A DNA stretch of 64,000 bases from Wenyingzhuangia heitensis (GTDB lineage: Bacteria; Bacteroidota; Bacteroidia; Flavobacteriales; Flavobacteriaceae). Both the position numbers and the translations under genes were made by a program. Under the pieces are notes generated by a model. It was not told where the DNA came from. It did not search any database and was given only the letters and a program-made list of their open reading frames with translations. Shown piece after piece: positions 27,507 through 35,005 of the stretch. Within the stretch, counting starts at the first letter, position 1. Each line of letters starts with the position of its first letter. The DNA is taken from positions 682,001 to 746,000 of the forward strand of contig NZ_JAASQL010000001.1 of NCBI RefSeq assembly GCF_011762155.1, written 5' to 3'.

Positions 27507-29543
27507 ATGGAACAAGAGTTAAGATTATCAAGCTGGTTGCCAACCACTAAAAAAGAATGTAAAATTAGAGGTTGGGATGAATTAGATGTCATTCTATTTA
27601 GTGGAGATGCTTATGTAGATCATCCATCATTTGGACCTGCAGTTATTGGTCGTTTGTTAGAAAGCTACGGATTGCGTGTTGCTATTGTTCCACAGCCAAG
27701 TGTTAATGACAACCTACAGGATTTTGAAAAATTAGGAAAACCAAGACTGTTTTTTGGAGTTACGTCTGGTGTTATGGATTCTATGGTGAGTAATTATACT
27801 GCTAGCAAACGCAAAAGAGATAAAGATGCGTATACTCCTAACGGAGATATTGGTTTTAGACCTGATTATGCTACCATTGTATATTCCAAAATTTTAAAAG
27901 AAAAATACCCAGATACTCCAGTTTTAATAGGAGGGATAGAAGCTTCTTTAAGAAGAGTTACACATTACGATTTTTGGTCAGATAAATTAAAACCAAGTAT
28001 TTTAAAAGAATCTGGAGCAGATATTTTAGTATACGGAATGGGAGAACAACCATTAAAAGAGATTGTTACTCTAATGCAAAAAGGAGTGCCTTTTAGTTCT
28101 TTAAGAACCATTAAACAAACCGCTTATTTGCAGTCTAAAAATGAGCCTTTACAAAAAAATAAAAATTGGGTTGATAAAAGACTAAGTTCTCACGAAGCTT
28201 GTTTGGCAGACAAAAAAACGTTTGCAGCCAATTTTAAAGTGGTAGAGCAAGAGTCTAATAAAACGTATGGAGGTAGAATTTTACAAAACATAGAAGAAGA
28301 TGTTTTGGTGATCAATCCACCATACCCAACTATGTTGGAAAAAGAGATTGATGCTTCTTTTGATTTGCCTTATACACGTTTGCCACATCCTAAATACAAC
28401 AAACGTGGACCAATCCCTGCGTTTGAAATGATTAAGTTCTCAATCAATACACACAGAGGGTGTTTTGGTGGATGTAGTTTTTGTACCATATCTGCACATC
28501 AAGGAAAGTTTATAGCAAGCAGAAGTAAAGAATCTATTTTAAAAGAAGTAGATCAGGTAGCAAATATGCCAGATTTTAAAGGGTATTTGTCAGATATTGG
28601 AGGTCCATCGGCCAACATGTATCAAATGAAAGGAAAGGTGCAAGAAATTTGCGACAAGTGTGTAGCTCCATCTTGTATTAATCCTGTTATTTGCTCTAAT
28701 TTAGATACTTCACATGCGGCGATGACCGATTTATATCAGTCGGTAGATAAACATCCTAAAGTTAAAAAATCATTTATAGGGTCTGGGATTCGTTACGATA
28801 TGTTAGTGCCAGATTTTAATAAAAATGCAGATCCAAAAGAATTAGAAGATTATACAGAAGAGGTAATTACCAATCATGTATCGGGTCGTTTAAAAGTAGC
28901 ACCAGAGCATACATCAGACAAGGTGTTAAAGCTAATGCGTAAACCTTCATTTTCTAACTTTCACGATTTTAAAAAGATATTTGATAAAATCAACCTACGT
29001 AAAAAATTGAATTTACAGTTGATTCCTTATTTTATTTCAAGTCATCCTCAGTCTGAATTAGAAGACATGGCGAATATGGCTGCAGAAACTAAAGATATGG
29101 GATTTCAGTTAGAGCAAGTACAAGGATTCACACCCACTCCTATGACAGTAGCTACGGTTATTTACTATAGTGGTTACCATCCTTATACTTTAGAAAAAAT
29201 GGACACCCCTAAAACGGCTCAAGAAAAAGAAGAACAACACCGTTTTTTCTTTTGGTATAAAAAAGAAAATCAAGCTTGGATTCGCAAATCTTTAACCAAA
29301 ATAGGAAGGTCAGATTTGTTGAATAAATTATTGCCTACAGGAGGGAAAACAGGTTATAAAAAAGATTTTAAAGCTAAAAATACTTTTGATGATACCGTGG
29401 ATGTACCAAAAGGAATTAGGACTAAAAACTCTAAGCCTACTAGAGGAAAAAGAAATCAGGATGGTTTTGTAAGTGTTTTAGACAAGAATAAAAAAACAGA
29501 AGAACCTTACAGAAAACGAAAACCTAAGAAAAGAAGAAGATAA
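27507..29543 (+). CDS. YgiQ family radical SAM protein
   Basis: A 678-residue protein of normal YgiQ length. An N-terminal B12-binding-like/UPF0313 region (LDVILFSGDAYVDHPSFG) precedes the radical SAM core, with the 4Fe-4S cysteines at 319, 323 and 326 (CFGGCSFC, the CxxxCxxC motif). A further Cys group, CDKCVAPSC, follows. The C-terminal tail of about 60 residues is basic (KPTRGKRNQ, RKRKPKKRRR), suggesting RNA contact. The reaction is unknown for the family. Flanked by its own promoter and a strong terminator. Confidence 0.93.
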   Translation: MEQELRLSSWLPTTKKECKIRGWDELDVILFSGDAYVDHPSFGPAVIGRLLESYGLRVAIVPQPSVNDNLQDFEKLGKPRLFFGVTSGVMDSMVSNYTASKRKRDKDAYTPNGDIGFRPDYATIVYSKILKEKYPDTPVLIGGIEASLRRVTHYDFWSDKLKPSILKESGADILVYGMGEQPLKEIVTLMQKGVPFSSLRTIKQTAYLQSKNEPLQKNKNWVDKRLSSHEACLADKKTFAANFKVVEQESNKTYGGRILQNIEEDVLVINPPYPTMLEKEIDASFDLPYTRLPHPKYNKRGPIPAFEMIKFSINTHRGCFGGCSFCTISAHQGKFIASRSKESILKEVDQVANMPDFKGYLSDIGGPSANMYQMKGKVQEICDKCVAPSCINPVICSNLDTSHAAMTDLYQSVDKHPKVKKSFIGSGIRYDMLVPDFNKNADPKELEDYTEEVITNHVSGRLKVAPEHTSDKVLKLMRKPSFSNFHDFKKIFDKINLRKKLNLQLIPYFISSHPQSELEDMANMAAETKDMGFQLEQVQGFTPTPMTVATVIYYSGYHPYTLEKMDTPKTAQEKEEQHRFFFWYKKENQAWIRKSLTKIGRSDLLNKLLPTGGKTGYKKDFKAKNTFDDTVDVPKGIRTKNSKPTRGKRNQDGFVSVLDKNKKTEEPYRKRKPKKRRR

Positions 29544-29582
29544 AAAAAGTGCTTTGTGTAAAATACATAAAGCACTTTTTTT
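29542..29582 (+). terminator. Terminator after the YgiQ-family gene
   Basis: Stem AAGTGCTTT/AAAGCACTT, extendable by A-T pairs, 13-nt loop and a T-tract directly behind the stop codon. Confidence 0.85.
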
Positions 29583-29637
29583 GATTTTTTTTTAAATTGA
29601 ATTAAACCTTTTAAAACTGTTTTAGTCTTAATAGTGA

Positions 29638-29750
29638 TTGCAAATTTTTTTGGTTAGTAAATTTGTAATTTTTTAATCATACTCAAGATAATTGATTAAA
29701 GATTTGGTTAGTTTAGGGCTCCTAGCATTATATGTTAGGAGCTTTTTTTT
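29638..29750 (+). ncRNA. Candidate small RNA or 5' attenuator upstream of mscS
   Basis: TTG (29638-29640), 17 bp and TAAATTTG (29658-29665) make a good promoter. About 50 nt after the expected start lies a perfect 10-bp stem, GCTCCTAGCA/TGTTAGGAGC (one G-T pair), with T8 at 29743-29750. The promoter and terminator thus enclose a transcript of roughly 80 nt without an ORF. It either ends there as a small RNA or acts as a read-through leader of mscS, which starts 57 nt later. No known RNA family was recognised. Confidence 0.5.
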
Positions 29751-29806
29751 GTTTTAATAAAAAGCAAATAGCTATTTTTGAGTTTATAAAATTAGACTTG
29801 TTTATT

Positions 29807-31423
29807 ATGAAAAAAATAGTACTGTTTTTGGTGTTGTTATCTGCATCATTATTTGGCCAAACATCCGATGATGTAAAAGTAGATTTATCGAGTCCTTATA
29901 AAACAATTTTTACACACTTACATTTTTTACAAGCGGATAGTTACGATGAAACCAAAGCTGCTCAAACAATTTATGGAGAGTCTGTAGAGAAATCTATAGA
30001 AATAGCTGTAAAAATTAAGCAGGTTTTAGATGGTAAAGGATTAAAGGTGGATATGAAATCTTTACCGACCAATTCAAAATATCAAGATACTATTTCTAAG
30101 GTAGAAATCAGAAATCAGTATATTTTGTTTCCTAAACAATTACCTGAAATTTATTTAGAAAAAATTAACGGGAAATGGTACTACAGTCAAGATACCAAAG
30201 AACAAATTTTTGCAGTTTACAAACAAGTTTTTCCTGTTGGTACAGAATTTATCAAAAGTATAATTCCTAACGTTGGTCATGAAACCTTTTTAACTATTGA
30301 GTTATGGCAGTATGTAGGAATCTTGTTTTTTATTGTTGTAGGAGTATTGTTGTTTTGGGTTTTAAATAAATTAATCTTTTTTATATTAAAAAGAATAGAA
30401 AGCTTTTTTATGCGTTTTGCACACGATTCTTTAAGTAAAACGTTAGATAAATTATCTAGACCTGCAGCTTTGTTAATTGTGTTTTATTTAATAGAGGTTT
30501 ATATAGCCGTGTTACAATTTAATATAGATGTTAACTCTTTTTTAATTAAAGGTCTAGAAATAGGACAAATTGTTTTATGGATTTATGTTTTTTTAGAAAT
30601 TGTAAGTGTACTTATAGAAGTGTATGTTTCTTATACGTCAAGAACCGAAAGTAAGTTAGATGATCAATTAGCACCTATTTTAAGCAGGTTGTTAAAAGTG
30701 ATTGTTGTTTTTGTAGGGATTCTAAAAATGTTAACCATTTTTGGAGTAAATACAACAACAGTTATAGCAGGTGCATCTATAGGAGGTTTGGCCGTTGCGT
30801 TGGCATCACAAGATACAGTTAAGAATTTAATAGGTACGTTTATGATTTTCTTAGACAAACCTTTTCAAATTGGAGATTGGATAGAAGGTGGTGGTGTAGA
30901 AGGAACCGTAGAAGAGGTTGGTTTTAGATCTACCAGAATTAGAGCTGTAGATACATCTGTATACACAATTCCTAACAGTAAATTATCAGAAATTGTAATT
31001 AATAACAAGGGATTAAGACAATATAGAAGATACCAAACCAAATTAGGAATTAGATATGATACTCCTCCAGAGTTGATTGAAGCTTTTGTAATTGGAGTTC
31101 GGAAAATTATAGAGTTACATCCAGAGACATTAACAAAATCCTACAATGTTGAGTTTGTCGGTTTTGGAGATTCTGCTTTAGAAATTTTAGTAAATACATA
31201 TTTCTTATCTTTAGAATGGGGGGTAGAACAATCTTCTAAGCACAGGTTACACATGACCATTTTAAAATTAGCTTCAGATTTAGGAGTAGATTTTGCATTT
31301 CCTTCTCAAACGGTGATGATTGAACAATTTCCGGAAAAGAAAGAGTTAAATGGAAGTTATGAAACAAATGCAGAAAAAATAAATCAAATTCTAAAAGATA
31401 TAGAAAACGGCTTTGCTAATTAG
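29807..31423 (+). CDS. MscS-family mechanosensitive ion channel with signal peptide
   Basis: A 538-residue protein. I start it at 29807 (MKKIVLFLVLLSASLFGQ, a signal peptide); a longer frame from 29732 would begin inside the terminator stem. An extracytoplasmic domain (about 20-165) is followed by four membrane segments and the MscS pore-lining stretch GASIGGLAVALASQDTVKNL, then GDWIEGGGVEGTVEEVGFRS and TIPNSKL of the cytoplasmic vestibule. Channels of this type release solutes on hypo-osmotic shock. A candidate small RNA or attenuator lies directly upstream. Confidence 0.92.
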   Translation: MKKIVLFLVLLSASLFGQTSDDVKVDLSSPYKTIFTHLHFLQADSYDETKAAQTIYGESVEKSIEIAVKIKQVLDGKGLKVDMKSLPTNSKYQDTISKVEIRNQYILFPKQLPEIYLEKINGKWYYSQDTKEQIFAVYKQVFPVGTEFIKSIIPNVGHETFLTIELWQYVGILFFIVVGVLLFWVLNKLIFFILKRIESFFMRFAHDSLSKTLDKLSRPAALLIVFYLIEVYIAVLQFNIDVNSFLIKGLEIGQIVLWIYVFLEIVSVLIEVYVSYTSRTESKLDDQLAPILSRLLKVIVVFVGILKMLTIFGVNTTTVIAGASIGGLAVALASQDTVKNLIGTFMIFLDKPFQIGDWIEGGGVEGTVEEVGFRSTRIRAVDTSVYTIPNSKLSEIVINNKGLRQYRRYQTKLGIRYDTPPELIEAFVIGVRKIIELHPETLTKSYNVEFVGFGDSALEILVNTYFLSLEWGVEQSSKHRLHMTILKLASDLGVDFAFPSQTVMIEQFPEKKELNGSYETNAEKINQILKDIENGFAN

Positions 31424-31469
31424 ATTGTTTTTTTGGTTTAAATTTACGGAATTAATAAAAAAATATATT

Positions 31470-31601
31470 TATATTTGAGTATGTTTGAAATAAATGAATT
31501 TTGTTTTGTTAAAGTCATTGTTTCGTAATTAATTGATTTAATTATATTCATGTTGATTATTTTTTCGCTGTTGAGCTGGTTACTCAACAGCGATTTTTTT
31601 T
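31470..31601 (+). ncRNA. Candidate short transcript between mscS and the arg leader
   Basis: TATATTTG at 31470-31477 fits the -7 consensus, and a strong terminator at 31565-31601 (11-bp perfect stem TCGCTGTTGAG/CTCAACAGCGA, loop of 7, T8) follows. The roughly 115-nt product holds a 15-codon ORF at 31481-31528, ATG to TAA (MFEINEFCFVKVIVS), which would be leaderless. The terminator may also simply end mscS transcription. Nothing recognisable as a known RNA. Confidence 0.45.
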
Positions 31602-31657
31602 GCAATTGTTTTTTTAGGAATAGCAATGATTATTTTCTCTATATTAATTTATAATTG

Positions 31658-31665
31658 TATTTTTG
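31658..31665 (+). promoter_or_regulatory. Probable arg promoter (-7 box TATTTTTG)
   Basis: TATTTTTG followed by C matches the consensus and lies 22 nt before the ATG of the arginine-rich leader ORF at 31688. No exact TTG at -33. Confidence 0.5.
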
Positions 31666-31687
31666 CATCCTATTTTTATGAACAACT

Positions 31688-31786
31688 ATGCATCAGGCAG
31701 TTAATATATTATTTTCATATGCTTCAGGTATTATTACCTGTAGTACTGCTATTGTGTTTATTCGTAGGCGACGAATTAGGGAATAG
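31688..31786 (+). CDS. Putative arginine leader peptide (32 codons, Arg run at the end)
   Basis: A 32-codon ORF whose last eight residues are I-R-R-R-R-I-R-E: five Arg codons in the last seven positions (CGT AGG CGA CGA ATT AGG GAA), then TAG. It lies 22 nt behind a -7 box and 77 nt ahead of the first gene of the arginine block. Two perfect hairpins are placed within and just after it. This matches the logic of amino-acid attenuators, in which ribosomes stall at clustered codons of the pathway's product. Several of the Arg codons (AGG, CGA) look rare in the surrounding genes, where AGA and CGT dominate. Being coding and regulatory is an inference from position and codon content. Confidence 0.65.
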   Translation: MHQAVNILFSYASGIITCSTAIVFIRRRRIRE

Positions 31787-31800
31787 CCTGTTGTAACAGG
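31725..31800 (+). promoter_or_regulatory. Alternative hairpins of the arg leader
   Basis: Hairpin 1 is CAGGTA-TTAT-TACCTG (31725-31740), inside the leader ORF. Hairpin 2 is CCTGTT-GT-AACAGG (31787-31800), directly after its stop. The CAGG and CCTG arms are interchangeable, so hairpin 1's arms could instead pair with those of hairpin 2, giving mutually exclusive folds as in attenuators. No T-run follows hairpin 2 immediately (a short T5 lies 12 nt later), so it is not a classical terminator. Confidence 0.45.
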
Positions 31801-31863
31801 GTATTCAAATCTTTTTAACACTAATTAATATCTAAATACGAAACCAAAAATTAAAACACAATA

Positions 31864-32478
31864 ATGAAAATTATAACTGCTAACAAATCACATTTTAAAT
31901 ACGCTGACATTATTTGCGATACCATTGAGACCTCTGCAAGAGTAAGAGGAACAGGTATTGCAAAAAGAACCCCAGAGTATATTAAAAAGAAATTAGAAAG
32001 TGGTGATGCTGTTATTGCATTAGACGGAGTAAAGTTTGCAGGTTTTTGTTATATAGAAACGTGGGAAAATAAATCTTATGTTGTGCATTCTGGTTTAATT
32101 GTACATCCCGATTATAGAAATCAAGGATTGGCAAAAAGAATTAAATCTAAAATTTTTGAATACTCTAAAGAAAAATATCCAGAGGCTAAAATATTTGGAA
32201 TTACAACTGGTTTGGCTGTAATGAAAATTAATTATGAGTTGGGATATAAGCCTGTTACTTTTTCAGAGCTTACTAGAGATGAGGCTTTTTGGAACGGATG
32301 TAGGTCTTGTAAAAACTTTGATATTTTAGAACGCAACGAGCGTAAAATGTGTTTGTGTACAGGTATGTTACATGATCCCAAAGAAGTGGAGCGTAAAAAA
32401 ATAACCAAAGAACCAAGTTGGGAGTTTAAAGCAAAATTGGCCAAGTTAAAAGATAAAATCTTTCATAAAAAAGACTAG
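31864..32478 (+). CDS. GNAT acyltransferase of the arginine cluster (probable N-acylglutamate synthase)
   Basis: A 204-residue GNAT protein. The acyl-CoA loop is RNQGLAKRI (residues 85-93), after strand VVHSGLIVHPDY. Residues 146-165 hold four cysteines as CxxC-x13-CxC (C146, C149, C163, C165), an unusual tail that could bind zinc. It is the first full gene after the arginine leader and lies before argG. Bacteroidota lack a classical ArgA or ArgJ here, so this enzyme likely makes the first acylated intermediate (N-acetyl- or N-succinylglutamate). That role is inferred from position. The basic tail ends at the stop 191 bp before argG. Confidence 0.78.
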   Translation: MKIITANKSHFKYADIICDTIETSARVRGTGIAKRTPEYIKKKLESGDAVIALDGVKFAGFCYIETWENKSYVVHSGLIVHPDYRNQGLAKRIKSKIFEYSKEKYPEAKIFGITTGLAVMKINYELGYKPVTFSELTRDEAFWNGCRSCKNFDILERNERKMCLCTGMLHDPKEVERKKITKEPSWEFKAKLAKLKDKIFHKKD

Positions 32479-32555
32479 TTTTTGTTTAAAAAAATGAATT
32501 CTATTCAGGATTCGTGTTTTCAGTTGTTAATTTTTAATGTTTCATTCACATTCCG

Positions 32556-32563
32556 TATTTTTG
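32556..32563 (+). promoter_or_regulatory. Possible argG promoter (-7 box TATTTTTG)
   Basis: TATTTTTG followed by C matches the consensus, 106 nt ahead of the argG ATG. The leader of about 100 nt contains a spaced inverted pair GTTAAG/CTTAAC near 32608-32637 but no terminator. Confidence 0.4.
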
Positions 32564-32669
32564 CGGACTGAATATTAAATCATTACCATATAAGGTAGTT
32601 TTGGTTGTTAAGTATTGTTAGGATAAAAGTTCTTAACTATGCTTTAGCACCTTTTAAAATATAAATATC

Positions 32670-33866
32670 ATGGATAAAGTAGTATTGGCATATAGTGGAG
32701 GTTTAGACACTTCGTATTGTGTAAAATATTTAATCAACGAGTTAAAGTTAGAAGTACATTCAGTTTTGGTAAATACAGGTGGTTTTACCAAAGAAGAATT
32801 AGCTACTGTTGAGAAAAAAGCTTACGAAATGGGAGTAACCTCTCACGAGAACAAAGATATTTTAGAAAAATACTATGACAAAGCCATTAAGTATATGGTA
32901 TATGGAAACGTATTAAAAAATAATACCTATCCATTATCAGTATCGGCAGAACGTGTTTTTCAATCTATAGAAGTTGTAAAATACGCAAAGTCTATAGGGG
33001 CAAAATACATCGCACATGGTTCTACAGGAGCAGGAAATGACCAAGTTCGTTTTGATATGATTTTTCAAACCATTGCACCAGAAATAGAAATTATTACACC
33101 TATCCGTGATTTAAAATTATCTCGTCAAACAGAAATTGATTATCTAAAATCTCACGGAGTAGACATGAACTGGGAAAAATCTAAATATTCTGTAAATAAA
33201 GGGATTTGGGGAACATCAGTTGGTGGAGTAGAGACCTTAAAATCTCAAAAAGCATTACCTAGCGAAGCGTATCCAAGTCAATTACAACGTAACGATGAGG
33301 AAGAAGTAACTTTAACTTTTGAAAAAGGACAGTTAGTTGCTTTTAATGGAGTTAAAGATACTCCAGTAAACAATATTTTAAAGTTAGAAGCTATTGCAAC
33401 TAAGTTTGCCATTGGTAGAGACATTCACGTGGGAGATACTATTGTTGGGATTAAAGGACGTGTTGGTTTTGAAGCTGCGGCTGCTACTGTGATTATTAAA
33501 GCACATCACTTATTAGAAAAACATACGTTGTCTAAAGCACAACAAATTACCAAAGAAGGTTTGGCTACTACTTACGGAACATTTTTTCACGATGGTCAGT
33601 ATTTAGAACCTTTAATGCGTAACATAGAGCAGTTTTTAGAAGATTCTCAAAAAACGGTTTCGGGTGATGTATATGTAACGCTAAGACCTTATCACTTTAT
33701 TGTAACAGGAATAGATTCTAAGTACGATTTAATGGCTTCTGGATTTGCAGATTACGGTGAAGAAAACAATGCTTGGTCTAGTCAAGATGCCAAAGGATTT
33801 ATTAAGATATACGGAATGCAAAACAAAATCTTTTACCACGTAAATAAAGATTTGTTAGAGGCATAA
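32670..33866 (+). CDS. argG: Argininosuccinate synthase
   Basis: A 398-residue ATP pyrophosphatase-type ligase of normal length. The N-terminal ATP loop is AYSGGLDTS at residues 7-15, and GSTGAGNDQVRFD and YSVNKGIWGTSVGG are further substrate-site stretches. It condenses citrulline and aspartate to argininosuccinate, the penultimate step. It precedes argC by 74 bp, in which a palindromic CGAGCGTAGTCGAG element lies. Confidence 0.97.
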   Translation: MDKVVLAYSGGLDTSYCVKYLINELKLEVHSVLVNTGGFTKEELATVEKKAYEMGVTSHENKDILEKYYDKAIKYMVYGNVLKNNTYPLSVSAERVFQSIEVVKYAKSIGAKYIAHGSTGAGNDQVRFDMIFQTIAPEIEIITPIRDLKLSRQTEIDYLKSHGVDMNWEKSKYSVNKGIWGTSVGGVETLKSQKALPSEAYPSQLQRNDEEEVTLTFEKGQLVAFNGVKDTPVNNILKLEAIATKFAIGRDIHVGDTIVGIKGRVGFEAAAATVIIKAHHLLEKHTLSKAQQITKEGLATTYGTFFHDGQYLEPLMRNIEQFLEDSQKTVSGDVYVTLRPYHFIVTGIDSKYDLMASGFADYGEENNAWSSQDAKGFIKIYGMQNKIFYHVNKDLLEA

Positions 33867-33897
33867 CAAATTAGTTGATGTTTAAAAGTTGTTAGGT

Positions 33898-33918
33898 GAT
33901 CGAGCGTAGTCGAGATCA
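33898..33918. repeat. CGAGCGNAGTCGAG palindromic element between argG and argC
   Basis: GATCGAGCGTAGTCGAGATC is an imperfect palindrome. The core CGAGCG-AGTCGAG recurs at 34943, 37287 and 38239, so this is one copy of a dispersed REP-like family. It extends the argC frame falsely upstream by 15 codons. Confidence 0.7.
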
Positions 33919-33940
33919 TATAACTTTAAAAACTAAAAAA

Positions 33941-34918
33941 ATGATAAAAACAGGAATAGTAGGAGGAGCTGGTTATACAGCAGGAGAGTTGATCAGATTG
34001 ATTATGAATCATCCTGAGTTGACTTTAGATTTTGTGTACAGTACTTCTAATGCTGGAAATAAATTATATAAAGTTCACGCGGATTTATTGGGTGATACGG
34101 AACAAGATTTTACAGATACCATCAATCCTGATGTAGATGTATTGTTCTTGTGTTTAGGACACGGAAATTCAACAGCATTTTTACAAAATAATACATTTTC
34201 AGACAGTACAAAAATCATCGATTTAAGTAATGATTTCCGTTTGAATGCAGATGCAAATTTTGAAGGGAAAGATTTTGTATACGGATTGCCAGAAGTAAGT
34301 AAAGAAGAGATTAAAAAAGCAAAATACATTGCAAACCCTGGTTGTTTTGCTACTTGTATTCAGTTTGCCTTATTGCCATTAGCAAAAGCTAAAAAATTAG
34401 GAAACGATATTCACATCAACGCAACTACGGGAGCAACAGGAGCTGGAGTTTCTCCAACGGCTACGTCTCATTTTCCGTGGAGAGATAATAACTTTTCGGT
34501 GTACAAACCTTTTACACACCAACATTTAGGTGAAATTGGTGAGACTTTAGAAATGTTACAAGGTTCTAAGGCGGGTGATTTGTTCTTTATTCCAAATAGA
34601 GGAAATTTTAGTCGTGGAATTTTTGCATCAATTTACACCAAGTTTGACGGAACTTTAGAGGAGGCCAAAGAAATATATACTCAGTTTTATGCAGATGCAC
34701 CTTTTGTACATATTACAGATGTGCCTGTAAGCATGAAACAAGTAGTGAACACAAACAAATGTGCCATTTCCTTAATCAAACACGGAGACAATTTGTTGAT
34801 TTATTCAGCCATTGACAACTTGTTAAAAGGAGCTTCAGGACAAGCCATTCAGAACTTAAACTTAATGTATGGTTTTGAAGAAACGCTAGGACTGAACTTA
34901 AAAGGAAGTGCTTTTTAG
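33941..34918 (+). CDS. argC: N-acetyl-gamma-glutamyl-phosphate reductase
   Basis: A 325-residue reductase. The NADP-binding start GIVGGAGYTAGELIRL is at residues 5-20 and the nucleophilic Cys135 lies in ANPGCFATC. It reduces N-acylglutamyl phosphate to the semialdehyde. I start it at ATG 33941: the longer frame from a GTG at 33896 runs through the palindromic repeat and adds residues unrelated to ArgC. In the succinylated version of the pathway the substrate would carry succinyl rather than acetyl. Confidence 0.96.
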   Translation: MIKTGIVGGAGYTAGELIRLIMNHPELTLDFVYSTSNAGNKLYKVHADLLGDTEQDFTDTINPDVDVLFLCLGHGNSTAFLQNNTFSDSTKIIDLSNDFRLNADANFEGKDFVYGLPEVSKEEIKKAKYIANPGCFATCIQFALLPLAKAKKLGNDIHINATTGATGAGVSPTATSHFPWRDNNFSVYKPFTHQHLGEIGETLEMLQGSKAGDLFFIPNRGNFSRGIFASIYTKFDGTLEEAKEIYTQFYADAPFVHITDVPVSMKQVVNTNKCAISLIKHGDNLLIYSAIDNLLKGASGQAIQNLNLMYGFEETLGLNLKGSAF

Positions 34919-34963
34919 CCACATCGTGGCATTTATAGATCATCGAGCGGAGTCGAGGTGATA
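34918..34963. repeat. Palindromic elements between argC and argD
   Basis: GCCAC-ATC-GTGGC (34918-34930) is a small perfect hairpin at the argC stop. It is followed by ATCATCGAGCGGAGTCGAGGTGAT (central part at 34943-34956), another copy of the CGAGCGGAGTCGAG family. No T-tract follows, so these are not terminators of the usual kind. Confidence 0.65.
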
Positions 34964-35005
34964 AACGCTAATAGCTATTGCTAAAGGCCAAAAGCTAATA
35001 AAAAA

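Noticed and set aside
29732-29806. Longer N-terminus for the MscS protein
   Set aside because: It would begin inside the terminator stem and place 25 extra residues before a clear signal peptide.
32571-32586. TGAATATTAAATCATT near argG as an ArgR box
   Set aside because: Weak palindrome that resembles the E. coli ARG box only loosely and is single. In DNA this A+T-rich such matches are common.
33896-33940. Longer N-terminus for ArgC from GTG 33896
   Set aside because: The added residues are translated from the palindromic repeat; the conserved NADP-binding start follows the ATG at 33941.
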